Of a stretch of DNA of 52,612 nucleotides, positions 39,493-47,730 are shown piece by piece. The position numbers and the translations under genes were made by a program. This stretch comes from an uncultured Oscillospiraceae bacterium (GTDB lineage: Bacteria > Bacillota > Clostridia > Oscillospirales > Ruminococcaceae). Location: positions 1 to 52,612 of the forward strand of contig CAJULF010000018.1 of NCBI GenBank assembly GCA_910587135.1. Reading direction: 5' to 3'. How positions within the stretch are numbered: position 1 is the first letter of the stretch; every line of letters starts with the position of its first letter. The notes beneath the pieces were generated by a model, which ran no database searches, was not told the origin of the DNA, and worked only from the letters and a program-made list of their open reading frames with translations.

Positions 39493-39880
39493 CACATTCT
39501 TCCTGAGCCGCGTTTCCGCGCCTGCCGCGGCAGAAGATATTCACATAGCACAAGACCTGCTGGACACCCTCGCGGCAAACTCCGAGCACTGCGTTGGGCT
39601 TGCGGCGAATATGATAGGCGAGCTGAAGCGGATACTGGTGTTTGACAACAACGGAGAAGCCGTCGTTATGATAAACCCCGAGATACTGAAAAGATCACAG
39701 CCATACTCCGCGGAAGAGGGCTGCCTGTCTTTAGAGGGAACCCGCCGCACGGAGCGCTTCGGAACTATTAAAGTGCGCTGGCAGAACATGGAAATGCAAA
39801 CGCGGATAAAGACATTTTCGGGATTTCCCGCACAGATAATCCAACACGAAATGGATCATTTCGAGGGCAAAATCATATAG
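39470..39880 (+). CDS. def: Peptide deformylase
   Basis: 136 residues, at the short end for the family. Metal site: EEGCLSLEG (Cys85) and QHEMDHFEG (His126, catalytic Glu127, His130). The substrate motif GLAANMIG has Met in place of the usual Gln of GLAAxQIG, an oddity that also occurs in some second deformylases of clostridia. AAGGAGG lies 6 nt before ATG 39470. It removes the formyl group from nascent proteins, and a second, canonical copy probably exists elsewhere in the genome. Confidence 0.88.
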   Translation: MVKPIIRDTFFLSRVSAPAAAEDIHIAQDLLDTLAANSEHCVGLAANMIGELKRILVFDNNGEAVVMINPEILKRSQPYSAEEGCLSLEGTRRTERFGTIKVRWQNMEMQTRIKTFSGFPAQIIQHEMDHFEGKII

Positions 39881-39939
39881 ACATTCGGAGCGGGACTTGA
39901 AAAAGTGTCCGCTCCTTTTAAAAAATTTTAAAATAGTAC

Positions 39940-39970
39940 TTGACTTTGACACAGTGTAATGCTTTATAAT
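39940..39970 (+). promoter_or_regulatory. MerR-type promoter with 19-bp spacer
   Basis: TTGACT at 39940-39945, a 19-bp spacer, TATAAT at 39965-39970. The overlong spacer with the semi-palindrome TTGACACAGTGTAA (39946-39959) is the classical layout of promoters that MerR regulators activate by twisting DNA. It drives the MerR gene itself. Confidence 0.75.
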
Positions 39971-39994
39971 TATATTCAGAAAGGAGAGATGCAA

Positions 39995-40978
39995 GTGGAG
40001 CTTACCATAAGCCAGGTTACGCAGAGCTTTGATGTGACCGCGCGTATGCTGCGGCACTATGAGAAAATGGGACTGATCACCCCGTTTCACAAGGACGGCT
40101 ACTCTTACAGGTGCTATGACGAGGAGAACATCAGGCGATTGCAGCTTATCGTTGTAATGAGAAAGCTGCGTATTCCTCTGAAGCAGATAGCCGTAATACT
40201 TCAGGACCGCGGGCAGCGGGAAACGCTGGAGATACTCAGAAATAACATCTCCGAGCTTGACAGCGAAATAAAATCGCTGGAAACCGTCCGCAACGCGCTT
40301 AACACGTTTGCGGCACGCCTTGACGAAAGTGTACGGTCAAAGGTGAGATTAGATCTGCTTAACGACACAGAGCTTATGAAAGCAGCCAATGCGCTTTCCC
40401 TTTCAAAATCTGTTTTAAAGGAGAGCAACAAAATGGACGAGCTTAACAAGGCAAACGAAGCCCTCAATAAGGATCTTAATGTAAGGATAATCATGCTGCC
40501 GCCGTTTACCGTGGCGTCGAACCACGTTATCGGGCACGATCCGGAGGAAACCGTGGACAAGCCGGTGGACAAATTCATACGGGATACCCGTCTGTATGAG
40601 ATAAAGCCCGACGCGCGTTATTTCGGCTTCAATCACCCCAACCCCGGTATTCTTGAGGAGGGTATCCACGGCTATGAGGTGTGGGTAACTATCCCCGACA
40701 ACATGGAGGTTACCGAACCGCTTGTCAAAAAGAGGTTTGAGGGAGGACTGTATGCCGCGCTTACCATTAAATTCCCCGAATTTCAGTACTGGGGTGAACT
40801 GGAGAAGTGGGTGAAGAACAGCCCCGATTATGATCTGAATTACAGCGAGCTGGGTCTGGAGATCATGGGTGGCTGCCTTGAGGAACACCTCAACTGGGTA
40901 TACTCTTCCCATATGAGATGGCCCAAGAACGGAATCGACGGTCAGCTTGACCTGCTTATGCCCATCAAAAAAAGATGA
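39995..40978 (+). CDS. MerR-family regulator with GyrI-like effector domain
   Basis: 327 residues from GTG 39995 (AAAGGAG 8 nt upstream; ATG 39989 is too close to it). N-terminal MerR winged helix (VTARMLRHYEKMGLITPFHK DGYSYRCYDEENIRRLQLI), a long coiled-coil (~75-125), then a C-terminal GyrI-like/AraC effector-binding domain (~155-327; PPFTVASNHVIGHDPEE, YEVWVTIPDNMEVTEPLVKK), a fold that binds hydrophobic cations and drugs, as in BmrR. It is likely autoregulated from the 19-bp-spacer promoter. No efflux pump is adjacent; its target may be itself or a distant gene. Confidence 0.88.
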   Translation: MELTISQVTQSFDVTARMLRHYEKMGLITPFHKDGYSYRCYDEENIRRLQLIVVMRKLRIPLKQIAVILQDRGQRETLEILRNNISELDSEIKSLETVRNALNTFAARLDESVRSKVRLDLLNDTELMKAANALSLSKSVLKESNKMDELNKANEALNKDLNVRIIMLPPFTVASNHVIGHDPEETVDKPVDKFIRDTRLYEIKPDARYFGFNHPNPGILEEGIHGYEVWVTIPDNMEVTEPLVKKRFEGGLYAALTIKFPEFQYWGELEKWVKNSPDYDLNYSELGLEIMGGCLEEHLNWVYSSHMRWPKNGIDGQLDLLMPIKKR

Positions 40979-41006
40979 GTTTGAAAGTTTATTTTTAAAC
41001 TAACAA

Positions 41007-41046
41007 GTTTTGTGCTTTTCGGACAGTTGTCCGAAAAGCACAAAAC
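41007..41046. terminator. Long palindromic terminator after merR gene
   Basis: GTTTTGTGCTTTTCGGACA, a 2-nt centre and the exact complement TGTCCGAAAAGCACAAAAC: a 19-bp perfect stem with T and A runs at each end. Confidence 0.75.
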
Positions 41047-41080
41047 CAAACAAAAGCCGAAAGAAGTGATAATTCTTATT

Positions 41081-41823
41081 ATGACCTAAAGCGAAAGATA
41101 CAGACAGGAACTGACCGAGCCGGGACTTTGCAGCGGCGACGTTGTTATGGTACACTCGTCAATGAAAGCACTGGGAACACAGCGAACTCCCGAAGAAGTG
41201 ACAGAGGATATACAGGCGGTGCTGGGCGAGGAGGGAACTCTGTTGATGCCAGCGCTTACATATGATAATGTGACCCGCGAAAATCCTGTTTTCGACAGCG
41301 AAAAGACAGAGCCATGCGTAGGCTTGCTGCCTCGGGTTTTCATGCATATGCCGGACGTTCTGCGCAGCGTTCACCCGACACATTCGGCGTGTGCGCGGGG
41401 CAAACTCGTCCATGCGCGACAGTAGGTCACGCTATGGACGACACCGCGGTAGGAGCGCATTCTCCGTTTATGCTTCTGCCGAAATTCGGCGGTAAGCTGC
41501 TGTTTATCGGGGAGATTCTGGATAAATGCACATTCATGCATGGGGTGGAAATCTTACTGAAGCCGCCTTACATACGCTCCTTCGATACCGTGAAATATAC
41601 GGTAAACGGCGAGGAAAAGCTCTTTACGCAAAACAACACCTTCGGTTGGGGCGCGGAATTTCAGCGCATAGAGTGGCTTCTGGAATACCCCGATATCCGC
41701 AAGGGAAAGCTTGGCGAAGCTACGGTATTTCTTATCGATACACGCGCGCTGCTTGCGGCTGCGCTTATAAAAATGAGCGCAGAACCATACGCATTTGTAA
41801 CAGACATTTCCATGTATATCTGA
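41081..41823 (+). pseudogene. AAC(3)-family N-acetyltransferase, inactivated
   Basis: Homology to aminoglycoside 3-N-acetyltransferase/YokD proteins runs through two frames: ERYRQELTEPGLCSGDVVMV HSSMKALG, EGTLLMPALTYDNVTRENPV F, HPTHSACARGK, then HAMDDTAVGAHSPFMLLPKF GG, FMHGVEILLKPPYI. The third codon after ATG 41081 is TAA, and a one-base shift near 41415 separates the halves. Restoring both gives a normal ~247-residue protein. The ATGACCTAAAGC at the start resembles the R195/R5U tail motif, so an element may have damaged the 5' end. Confidence 0.8.
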
Positions 41824-41841
41824 ACCGCTAATGCACCGACA

Positions 41842-41870
41842 AAAAGCCCGACGTGAACGTCGGGCTTGTG
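41842..41870. terminator. Bidirectional terminator between AAC(3) remnant and fucO
   Basis: 11-bp stem AAGCCCGACGT / ACGTCGGGCTT at 41844-41867 between convergent genes, with A run before it and TTGTG after. Confidence 0.75.
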
Positions 41871-41883
41871 TGTTACATTGATA

Positions 41884-43029
41884 TCAAAGGAGCTTCTTAT
41901 ACAGCTCGGTGATCTCCTCAACGGAAGTATCTCTGGGATTTCCGGGACGGCAGGCATCGTCATATGCCGACTGCGCAAGGAAAGGAATATCCTCGGGCTT
42001 TACGATATCCTTAAGGTTATCGGGAATGCCGACATCCTTGGAGAGCTGCTTAACCGCGTCAACCGCCGCCTTGCGGTACTCCTCCTGCGACATATTCTCG
42101 ATACCCTTAACACCCATAGCCTTGGCAATGTCGCGGTATTTCTCCCCCGTTGTGGGAGCGTTATACTCCATAACGGTGGGCAGGATTATCGCGTTGGCGA
42201 TACCGTGAGGAGTATCGTAAAGCGCTCCGAGCGGGTGCGCCATCGAGTGAACTATACCCAGACCAACGTTTGAGAAGCCCATTCCCGCAACATACTGACC
42301 CAACGCCATTCCCTCGCGGCCCTCGGGAGTATTCTCAACCGCGCCGCGCAGCGACTCGGAAATGATCTCGATAGCCTTAAGGTGGAACATATCCGAAAGC
42401 GTCCAGGCACCCTTGGTGATATATCCCTCAATAGCGTGAGTAAGCGCGTCCATACCGGTTGCAGCGGTAAGGCTCTTGGGCATGGTGCTCATCATATCGG
42501 GGTCTACAACAGCCACAACGGGGATATCGTGCGGGTCAACGCACACCATCTTCCTGTCCTTTTCGGTATCCGTGATAACATAGTTGATGGTAACCTCCGC
42601 CGCTGTTCCGGCAGTGGTGGGAATGGCAATTATCGGCACGGAAGGCTTTTTGGTGGGAGCAACTCCCTCAAGGCTTCTTACGTCCGCGAACTCGGGATTG
42701 TTTATGATAATTCCCACAGCCTTGGCGGTATCCATGGACGAGCCGCCGCCGATAGCGACAAGATAGTCCGCTCCGCTCTTTTTGAACGCCTCAACACCTG
42801 CCTGAACGTTCTGAATAGTGGGATTGGGCTTGATATCGGAGAACAGCTCATACGCAAGACCCGCGCCGTCCAGAACGTCGGTGACCTTTTTTGTAACTCC
42901 GAACTTTATCAGATCGGGATCGGAGCATACCAGAGCCTTTTTGAAGCCCCTGCCCTTCGCCTCGTTGGCAACCGCCGCGACAGCACCCTTTCCGTGGTAA
43001 GATGTTTCATTAAGAATAAAACGGTTCAT
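41884..43029 (-). CDS. fucO: Lactaldehyde reductase / 1,2-propanediol oxidoreductase (iron-dependent)
   Basis: 381 residues from ATG 43029 (AGAAGGGA 10 nt upstream). The sequence closely follows E. coli FucO as I remember it: MNRFILNETSYHGKGAVAAV, AIGGGSSMDTAKAVGI, NNPEFADVRSLEGVAPTKKP SVPIIAIPTTAGTAAEVTIN YVITD, DALTHAIEGYITKGAW, GLGIVHSMAHPLGALYDTPH G. The family binds NAD at GGGS and ferrous iron at Asp/His residues in the last two motifs. It reduces L-lactaldehyde from fucose or rhamnose breakdown to 1,2-propanediol. No fucose or rhamnose genes are in the window; a PocR-type chemoreceptor is 88 bp upstream in the same direction. Confidence 0.92.
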   Translation of the reverse strand: MNRFILNETSYHGKGAVAAVANEAKGRGFKKALVCSDPDLIKFGVTKKVTDVLDGAGLAYELFSDIKPNPTIQNVQAGVEAFKKSGADYLVAIGGGSSMDTAKAVGIIINNPEFADVRSLEGVAPTKKPSVPIIAIPTTAGTAAEVTINYVITDTEKDRKMVCVDPHDIPVVAVVDPDMMSTMPKSLTAATGMDALTHAIEGYITKGAWTLSDMFHLKAIEIISESLRGAVENTPEGREGMALGQYVAGMGFSNVGLGIVHSMAHPLGALYDTPHGIANAIILPTVMEYNAPTTGEKYRDIAKAMGVKGIENMSQEEYRKAAVDAVKQLSKDVGIPDNLKDIVKPEDIPFLAQSAYDDACRPGNPRDTSVEEITELYKKLL

Positions 43030-43117
43030 ACTTATCATTTCCCTTCTGAATATATTTTCCGCGCCCCGCGCTTGAGTACCTTATCAGCTTCCCACACGCT
43101 TGATATGCGGTTATGTA

Positions 43118-44131
43118 TTATATTTCCGAAACCATTTTGCTGACATCGCCCAGCATCTCCTTCAGCGACTCAATGACCTCCTGGTTTTTCTCAATATTTG
43201 AGTAAACCGCTTTGATCTGGTTATTGATGTCCGTCATTGCTTTCTTGATGCCGTTCAGAGTAGTCTCGATCTCGCCCGCCTGCTTGGTGTTCTTATCCGC
43301 GAGAGTACGAACCTCCTGCGCGATAACATTGAAGCCCGCACCTGCCGCGCCGGCTCTTTTTGCCTCTATGGAAGCATTAAAGCCGATAAGCGTAAGCTGC
43401 GTGGATGCGTTTTCTATGGTTTTGATGATGCTGTCGGTGCTTTCCACCGCCTTTGCGGAGCTTGCCGCCGACGTCTTTATGGAAGCAAAGCTGTCCGAAA
43501 GCGCCTTCATGGACTCCACCGCTTTTTCCATCTGCTCGTTGATGCCGGAAAAATCGGAATCTATGTTGGAAACTATCTTTTCACCGCGGTTTGACTGCTG
43601 CTGAGCCAGTGCGCGCTGATACCCAACGTCTGACAGAGCGTTCGCCATCTGGTACAGAAGATTTGCCGCCGCGTCTATCTGCTTCTTGGGAACGATTTTC
43701 ACTTTTTTGACAGCTGCCACATATTCGTCGGGATCAACGCCGATATCGCGCGCTATCTGACGGAATTTAGCCTCGTCGGGCTTTTCGGTAAGCACCTGAC
43801 CGCCTATAAGAGAGCCGATATGCTGCCCGTTTACAATGATGGGAGCCGCAAAATCAACCAGACCGCCGTGACAGTAGTACACAGAAGGTCTTCCCGTGCG
43901 GTTTGCTTCCGCTCCGCCCTCCAAGTCGCACTTATTGCAGCGGTCGCAGCCCACGCGGGATTTCCTCGTAAGGTTCATGCAGAAGTCGGTGGGATTGCTG
44001 AGCTGAGTTACCGATCCCGTATCGTCAGTAGCCAGCGCCGCCATGCCCGTAGCCTCCGCAAAAGCGTCCTGAAGCGCTTGAAGGGTATCGCGGTCAACAA
44101 CGTCGAGAAGGGTAATATTATTTAAATCCAT
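43118..44131 (-). CDS. Soluble chemoreceptor with PocR sensor domain
   Basis: 337 residues, no membrane helix. Residues 1-170 are a PocR domain (TLQALQDAFAEATGMAALAT DD, CDRCNKCDLEGG, YYCHGGLVDFAAPIIVNGQH IGSLIGGQVLTE) with a conserved Cys cluster. Residues 195-337 are an MCP signalling hairpin ending in the tip FNASIEAKRAGAAGAGFNVI AQEVRTLADK. PocR domains, known from the pdu/cob activator, are thought to bind diols or related small compounds. AAGGAG precedes ATG 44131. The receptor most likely senses the substrate or product of FucO next door and signals to CheA in the cytoplasm. Confidence 0.9.
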   Translation of the reverse strand: MDLNNITLLDVVDRDTLQALQDAFAEATGMAALATDDTGSVTQLSNPTDFCMNLTRKSRVGCDRCNKCDLEGGAEANRTGRPSVYYCHGGLVDFAAPIIVNGQHIGSLIGGQVLTEKPDEAKFRQIARDIGVDPDEYVAAVKKVKIVPKKQIDAAANLLYQMANALSDVGYQRALAQQQSNRGEKIVSNIDSDFSGINEQMEKAVESMKALSDSFASIKTSAASSAKAVESTDSIIKTIENASTQLTLIGFNASIEAKRAGAAGAGFNVIAQEVRTLADKNTKQAGEIETTLNGIKKAMTDINNQIKAVYSNIEKNQEVIESLKEMLGDVSKMVSEI

Positions 44132-44164
44132 TTTAATACTCCTTTTTAATGTTTATTTATATAT

Positions 44165-44193
44165 ATTATACAATATTTCCGAAAATAAATCAA
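44165..44193 (-). promoter_or_regulatory. Promoter of the PocR receptor - fucO unit
   Basis: Minus strand: TTGATT at 44188-44193, 17-bp spacer, TATAAT at 44165-44170; start site about 25 bp before the ribosome site. Confidence 0.75.
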
Positions 44194-44375
44194 GTAAAAT
44201 TGATGTAAAAAGAAAACATAAAAACACAAAATCTCTGTGAAAATTTTGGCGGTTTTTCACAATCAGGTTTAAAATATATCTTTATGCAGGAAATTTTTTG
44301 CAAAATATCAAAAAAATTTCCTAATATCGGGAAAACGACTTGATTATTTTATAAAAAAATATTATAATAGTAGTT

Positions 44376-44634
44376 AAAGCAACACCGCACAAGCTTTGCA
44401 CGGTCAGCCTGTATAAAAAGCCTATCTGCCGTGCAATGTCGGCGCATTAAATTTCAAAAAGCAAACATTTGCCATTTGGCAAATGTTTGCGGTTTCCATT
44501 AGGTATGCGGAGTGAAGCAAAGCGTAACGGAGTATGACTAACGGAAATTTTGAAATTTTTTAAATAATCCGCTTTAGGTCAACCTTTATATACAGTCTGA
44601 CCGCACAAGCCATGCGCGGTGCTGCTTTAAAGAA
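44376..44634. mobile_element. M1 hairpin element split by R195 element L, with target duplication
   Basis: A minimal M1 (AAAGCAACACCGCACAAGC ... GTGCTGCTTTA) is opened by a 195-bp inverted R195 (44405-44599; hairpin GCAAACATTTGCC-ATTT-GGCAAATGTTTGC). The M1 palindrome, 21 bp starting ACCGCACAAGC, is present on both sides (44384-44404 and 44600-44620) with three mismatches. Nothing coding is seen. Confidence 0.75.
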
Positions 44635-44745
44635 ACGCTGATTAAAACACGATCGCCCCGCTCAAAAAAGGGGGATCACGGGACCGATCGTGTCACGCTT
44701 TGCTTTAATCGGCAATTGCACAAGTAATATTTGGGAGGTCGCAAA
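44635..44745. other. Hairpin-rich leader of the 44.7-kb gene
   Basis: CACGATCG at 44648 pairs with CGATCGTG near 44686, and GCTGATTAAA pairs with TTTAATCGGC, forming a nested stem just before GGGAGG and ATG 44746. It may be another small repeat or leader structure. Confidence 0.4.
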
Positions 44746-45378
44746 ATGGAATTTATCAGCGAGCGCACAGCATATACCCTTATTTCGGAAACAGTGGCAA
44801 AAGCAGGAGTTTCTCTTTTTAACGCAGTCAAGTATATATACATGATAGCGGACAAGGATTTTTACAACATCAACATAAAGGATATATTCAAGATAGCCTT
44901 AAGCAATATATCCGACACCACTTGCCTTTACAATACGGGTATAAAGCTGGATAAAGATCGCTGTGCGGAAATGAATTCACCCGAATACGAGAGGGTTTTG
45001 TCGCTGATGGTATACAGCTTTGCGGTAAGGCTTCCCCTGCTGAAAAACGTAAAAACAAAGGGCGGCAGCCTGAACGATAAGCAGATAAAGGCAATATATG
45101 ATCTGGTTATCGCAAAGGGCGCGGGTAATTACGACAACATAATCACAGACGATTTTGAAGAGATAAGGCGGCTTGTAAAGCAGAACAGACCCGTGCCCGC
45201 TTATGACGCGGAATGGTACAAGGGGTACATATATACATATGTTCCCGCCCTTGCCACAATCTCAAACAAAAACGTTTTCCTGCTGGGAAGTGCGGATATC
45301 CTGTTCACGCTGTTCCACAGCTGCCTTGAGGAGGAGCTTGAGAGGCTGCTTAACGCGCTGGCGAGCGACAGCAGGTAA
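44746..45378 (+). CDS. Protein of unknown function, all-alpha
   Basis: 210 residues from ATG 44746 with GGGAGG 7 nt upstream. The sequence looks mainly helical (TAYTLISETVAKAGVSLFNA VKYIYMIADKDFYN; IKAIYDLVIAKGAGNYDNII), with a hydrophobic C-terminal stretch (YTYVPALATISNKNVFLLGS ADILFTLFHSCLEEELERLL) that is not long enough to be a clear membrane helix. No signal peptide or catalytic motif. I do not recognise the family. It stands alone between an M1/R195 composite and a degraded R195 fragment. Confidence 0.7.
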   Translation: MEFISERTAYTLISETVAKAGVSLFNAVKYIYMIADKDFYNINIKDIFKIALSNISDTTCLYNTGIKLDKDRCAEMNSPEYERVLSLMVYSFAVRLPLLKNVKTKGGSLNDKQIKAIYDLVIAKGAGNYDNIITDDFEEIRRLVKQNRPVPAYDAEWYKGYIYTYVPALATISNKNVFLLGSADILFTLFHSCLEEELERLLNALASDSR

Positions 45379-45384
45379 ACGATA

Positions 45385-45432
45385 TTGTTGCAGCGCAATG
45401 TCGGCGCGAAAAATTCAAATTTAAACAATCCT
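45385..45432 (-). repeat. R195 remnant with deleted core
   Basis: TTGTTGCAGCGCAATGTCGG and AAATTCAAATTTAAACAATC are the outer parts of R195; both hairpins between them are missing. Confidence 0.55.
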
Positions 45433-45550
45433 CCCTTTTTGGATTTATGCAGCCACTGAAAATGATGAAATAAATATTCATTGCGGGTGGCAGGCAAATA
45501 TTTCAAAGAGATGGTCTTTATTTGATTCGACCATGAAAGGATGGAAACAG

Positions 45551-46039
45551 ATGAAAATAACTATTGAGCCTATAGCTATCGAACAAAAATCCGTGCTTGT
45601 GCAAATGATGGAATTATACAATTATGATTTCTCGGAGTTTTCCAATGATGATATTAACGAATACGGATATTTTGGGTATTCTCGAATAGATGATTACTGG
45701 AATGAGGAAGGAAGATATCCCTTCTTTGTAAGAGTGGACGGAAAGCTGGCAGGATTAGTATTGATTAGGTCTTGCAGTGAATATAATGATTTGCAGTATC
45801 CTCATAATATAGCAGAATTTTTTATCATGAAAAAATATCGAAAAAAGGGAGTTGGAAGAATCGTTGCTAAGGAGATGTTTGACAGATTTGCCGGAGGCTG
45901 GGAGATATCCGTTTGGGCGAATAATAAAGTAGCAAAAAAGTTTTGGGAAAGAGTTGTTCATGAATATACGGATGGAAAATATACATTATTTTCATCATTA
46001 GAAAATGAAATTGAAGGATTTACATTTTATAATGTGTAA
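45551..46039 (+). CDS. GNAT-family N-acetyltransferase
   Basis: 162 residues from ATG 45551 (AAAGG upstream). The acetyl-CoA-binding motif A is AEFFIMKKYRKKGVGRIVAK EMFDRFAG, followed by ISVWANNKVAKKFWERVV. Motifs and size match cytoplasmic GNAT enzymes that modify amines of small molecules or proteins; the substrate is unknown. The gene is clearly more AT-rich than its neighbours (many ATA, AAA and GAA codons), like the DUF1848 gene at 1532-2467, which suggests recent acquisition. DegV follows 160 bp later. Confidence 0.85.
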   Translation: MKITIEPIAIEQKSVLVQMMELYNYDFSEFSNDDINEYGYFGYSRIDDYWNEEGRYPFFVRVDGKLAGLVLIRSCSEYNDLQYPHNIAEFFIMKKYRKKGVGRIVAKEMFDRFAGGWEISVWANNKVAKKFWERVVHEYTDGKYTLFSSLENEIEGFTFYNV

Positions 46040-46200
46040 ATATATGCAGTAAGATGTATTATACTTCAAGTTTTATGCAGCAGGAACACTTTTCGGAAAA
46101 TGGTGAGATAATTTGCGCCCCGTCAACCTTTAAGCGAGGAGCAAAGGGACGCTCGCAAAGAGCAACATATAAAATAACAAGAAAATTGGGAGAAAAGAAA

Positions 46201-47043
46201 ATGGGTAAGGTAAAAATTTGTGCCGACAGCGTCTGCGACCTGTCGGAGGAGCTTAAGAAGCGGTATGACATCAGCGTTGTGCCGTTGTACGTGACTAAGG
46301 GTGACGAGACCCTCCGCGACGGCATAGAGATAGGTCAGAAGGAGGTTTTCGCGCATTACAGAAACACAGGGAAGCTTTGCAGAACCTCGGCGGTCAATGT
46401 GGAGGACTTCACGGAATTCTTTAAGGAGCAGTCGGACGGGTATGACGAGATGGTCATCATAACGATAAGCTCGGAGTTTTCAAGCTGCTATCAGAATGCC
46501 TGCATAGCGGCGGAGGAGTTTGACAATGTCGAGGTGGTGGATTCCCGCAATCTGTCAACCGGCGAGGGGCTGGTCGCGGTTTCGGCAGCTAAACTGGCGG
46601 CAAAGGGGCTTGGCGCAAAGGAGATAGCGGAAAAGCTGCGGAACGATATCATACCGAAGGTCGACGCCAGCTTTTTTGTGGCTAATATCGAATATCTTCA
46701 TAAAGGCGGACGCTGCTCAAGCATTGCGGCTCTGGGGGCAAATCTGCTTAAGCTTAAGCCTTGCATAGACGTTATTGACGGGAAAATGAAAGTAACAAAG
46801 AAATACCGCGGCAGTATCGAAAAGACTATCAAGGATTACGTCAGGGACAGGCTCACAGGGGTAGATGTGGACGACGAGCTGATCTTCATCACGCACACTA
46901 CATCAAAGGAGAACACTGACCTCACCGCGCTTGAGATTCCGAAATACAAAAGCTTTAGGGAAACAGCGGTCACCGACGCGGGCTGCACGGTGGCGTGCCA
47001 CTGCGGAGAGGACACACTGGGGATTTTGTTTATAAGAAAGTAA
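46201..47043 (+). CDS. DegV-family fatty-acid-binding protein
   Basis: 280 residues from ATG 46201; GGGAG lies upstream and the longer frame has no site. Typical DegV features: KICADSVCDLSEELKKRYDI SVVPLYV, the ISSEFSSCYQNA segment, LSTGEGLV and FFVANIEYLHKGGRCSSIAA LGANLLKLKPC. DegV/FakB proteins hold a fatty acid and deliver it to FakA kinase for phospholipid synthesis. The usual TSGTYQSA loop is SSEFSSCYQNA here. FakA is not in the window, and several DegV paralogues per genome are usual. Confidence 0.9.
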   Translation: MGKVKICADSVCDLSEELKKRYDISVVPLYVTKGDETLRDGIEIGQKEVFAHYRNTGKLCRTSAVNVEDFTEFFKEQSDGYDEMVIITISSEFSSCYQNACIAAEEFDNVEVVDSRNLSTGEGLVAVSAAKLAAKGLGAKEIAEKLRNDIIPKVDASFFVANIEYLHKGGRCSSIAALGANLLKLKPCIDVIDGKMKVTKKYRGSIEKTIKDYVRDRLTGVDVDDELIFITHTTSKENTDLTALEIPKYKSFRETAVTDAGCTVACHCGEDTLGILFIRK

Positions 47044-47237
47044 GAACCCATACCAATATCAGACGCACTGCGTTTCGGCATATTATGCCGCTTTATGCGG
47101 CAAGAATTCTTGAAACCGACAAAATTCACCCGGAAATCCGTACACACCGCATTTTGGTATAGGTTATGAAAAATCCCGACCAATGCAAATGTACGGGCAT
47201 TCGCGCATAAACTATTCCCGAAAGGTGGGAATGCTTT

Positions 47238-47729
47238 ATGAAACAAGTCAGCAGATTTGCGTATATGGAAAACGAAAGCCCCACTCTGGAGGCGGAGATA
47301 AAGGGCAGCGATGTGCATCCCGAGATAGCGGGCAGGGTCTTTGTGTACGGTCTGCCGAAGGGCTTTTATTTGCAGGCGGATCTGGAGGGTCTGCCCGAGT
47401 CGAGGGTATTCGGACTGCATATTCATGACGGTCTGGTGTGTACGCCTACGGGAATGGACAATCCGTTTTCCGATGCGGGCGGACACTTCGGCAACTGCGG
47501 CGACGGCATATGGTGCAGCCGTCACCCATATCACGCGGGCGATCTGCCGCCGCTGTTCTCCAATGCGGAGGGAAAATCAAATATCCGGATATACATCGAC
47601 AGGGCGGACATTGATGAGATTTCGGGTAAGCCTATCATAATCCACGGGCTGCCCGACGACTTCAAAACCCAACCCTCGGGCAATTCGGGAGTCCGAATAG
47701 CCTGCGGGATACTTAAAGAAAAAATATGA
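47238..47729 (+). CDS. Cu/Zn superoxide dismutase-like protein, cytoplasmic form
   Basis: 163 residues without a signal peptide. Metal-ligand pattern of the SodC fold: GLHIHDG (His61, His63), GGHFGN (His83), HPYHAGDLPPLF (His96, His99 and Asp102) and IIIHGLPDDF (His136); GNSGVRIACG carries the active-site Arg near the C-terminus. Catalysis would dismutate superoxide. Export is usual for SodC, so a leaderless version in an anaerobe is notable; clostridial members of this type are often annotated only as superoxide dismutase family. AAAGGTGGG precedes ATG 47238. Confidence 0.8.
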   Translation: MKQVSRFAYMENESPTLEAEIKGSDVHPEIAGRVFVYGLPKGFYLQADLEGLPESRVFGLHIHDGLVCTPTGMDNPFSDAGGHFGNCGDGIWCSRHPYHAGDLPPLFSNAEGKSNIRIYIDRADIDEISGKPIIIHGLPDDFKTQPSGNSGVRIACGILKEKI

Positions 47730-47730
47730 A

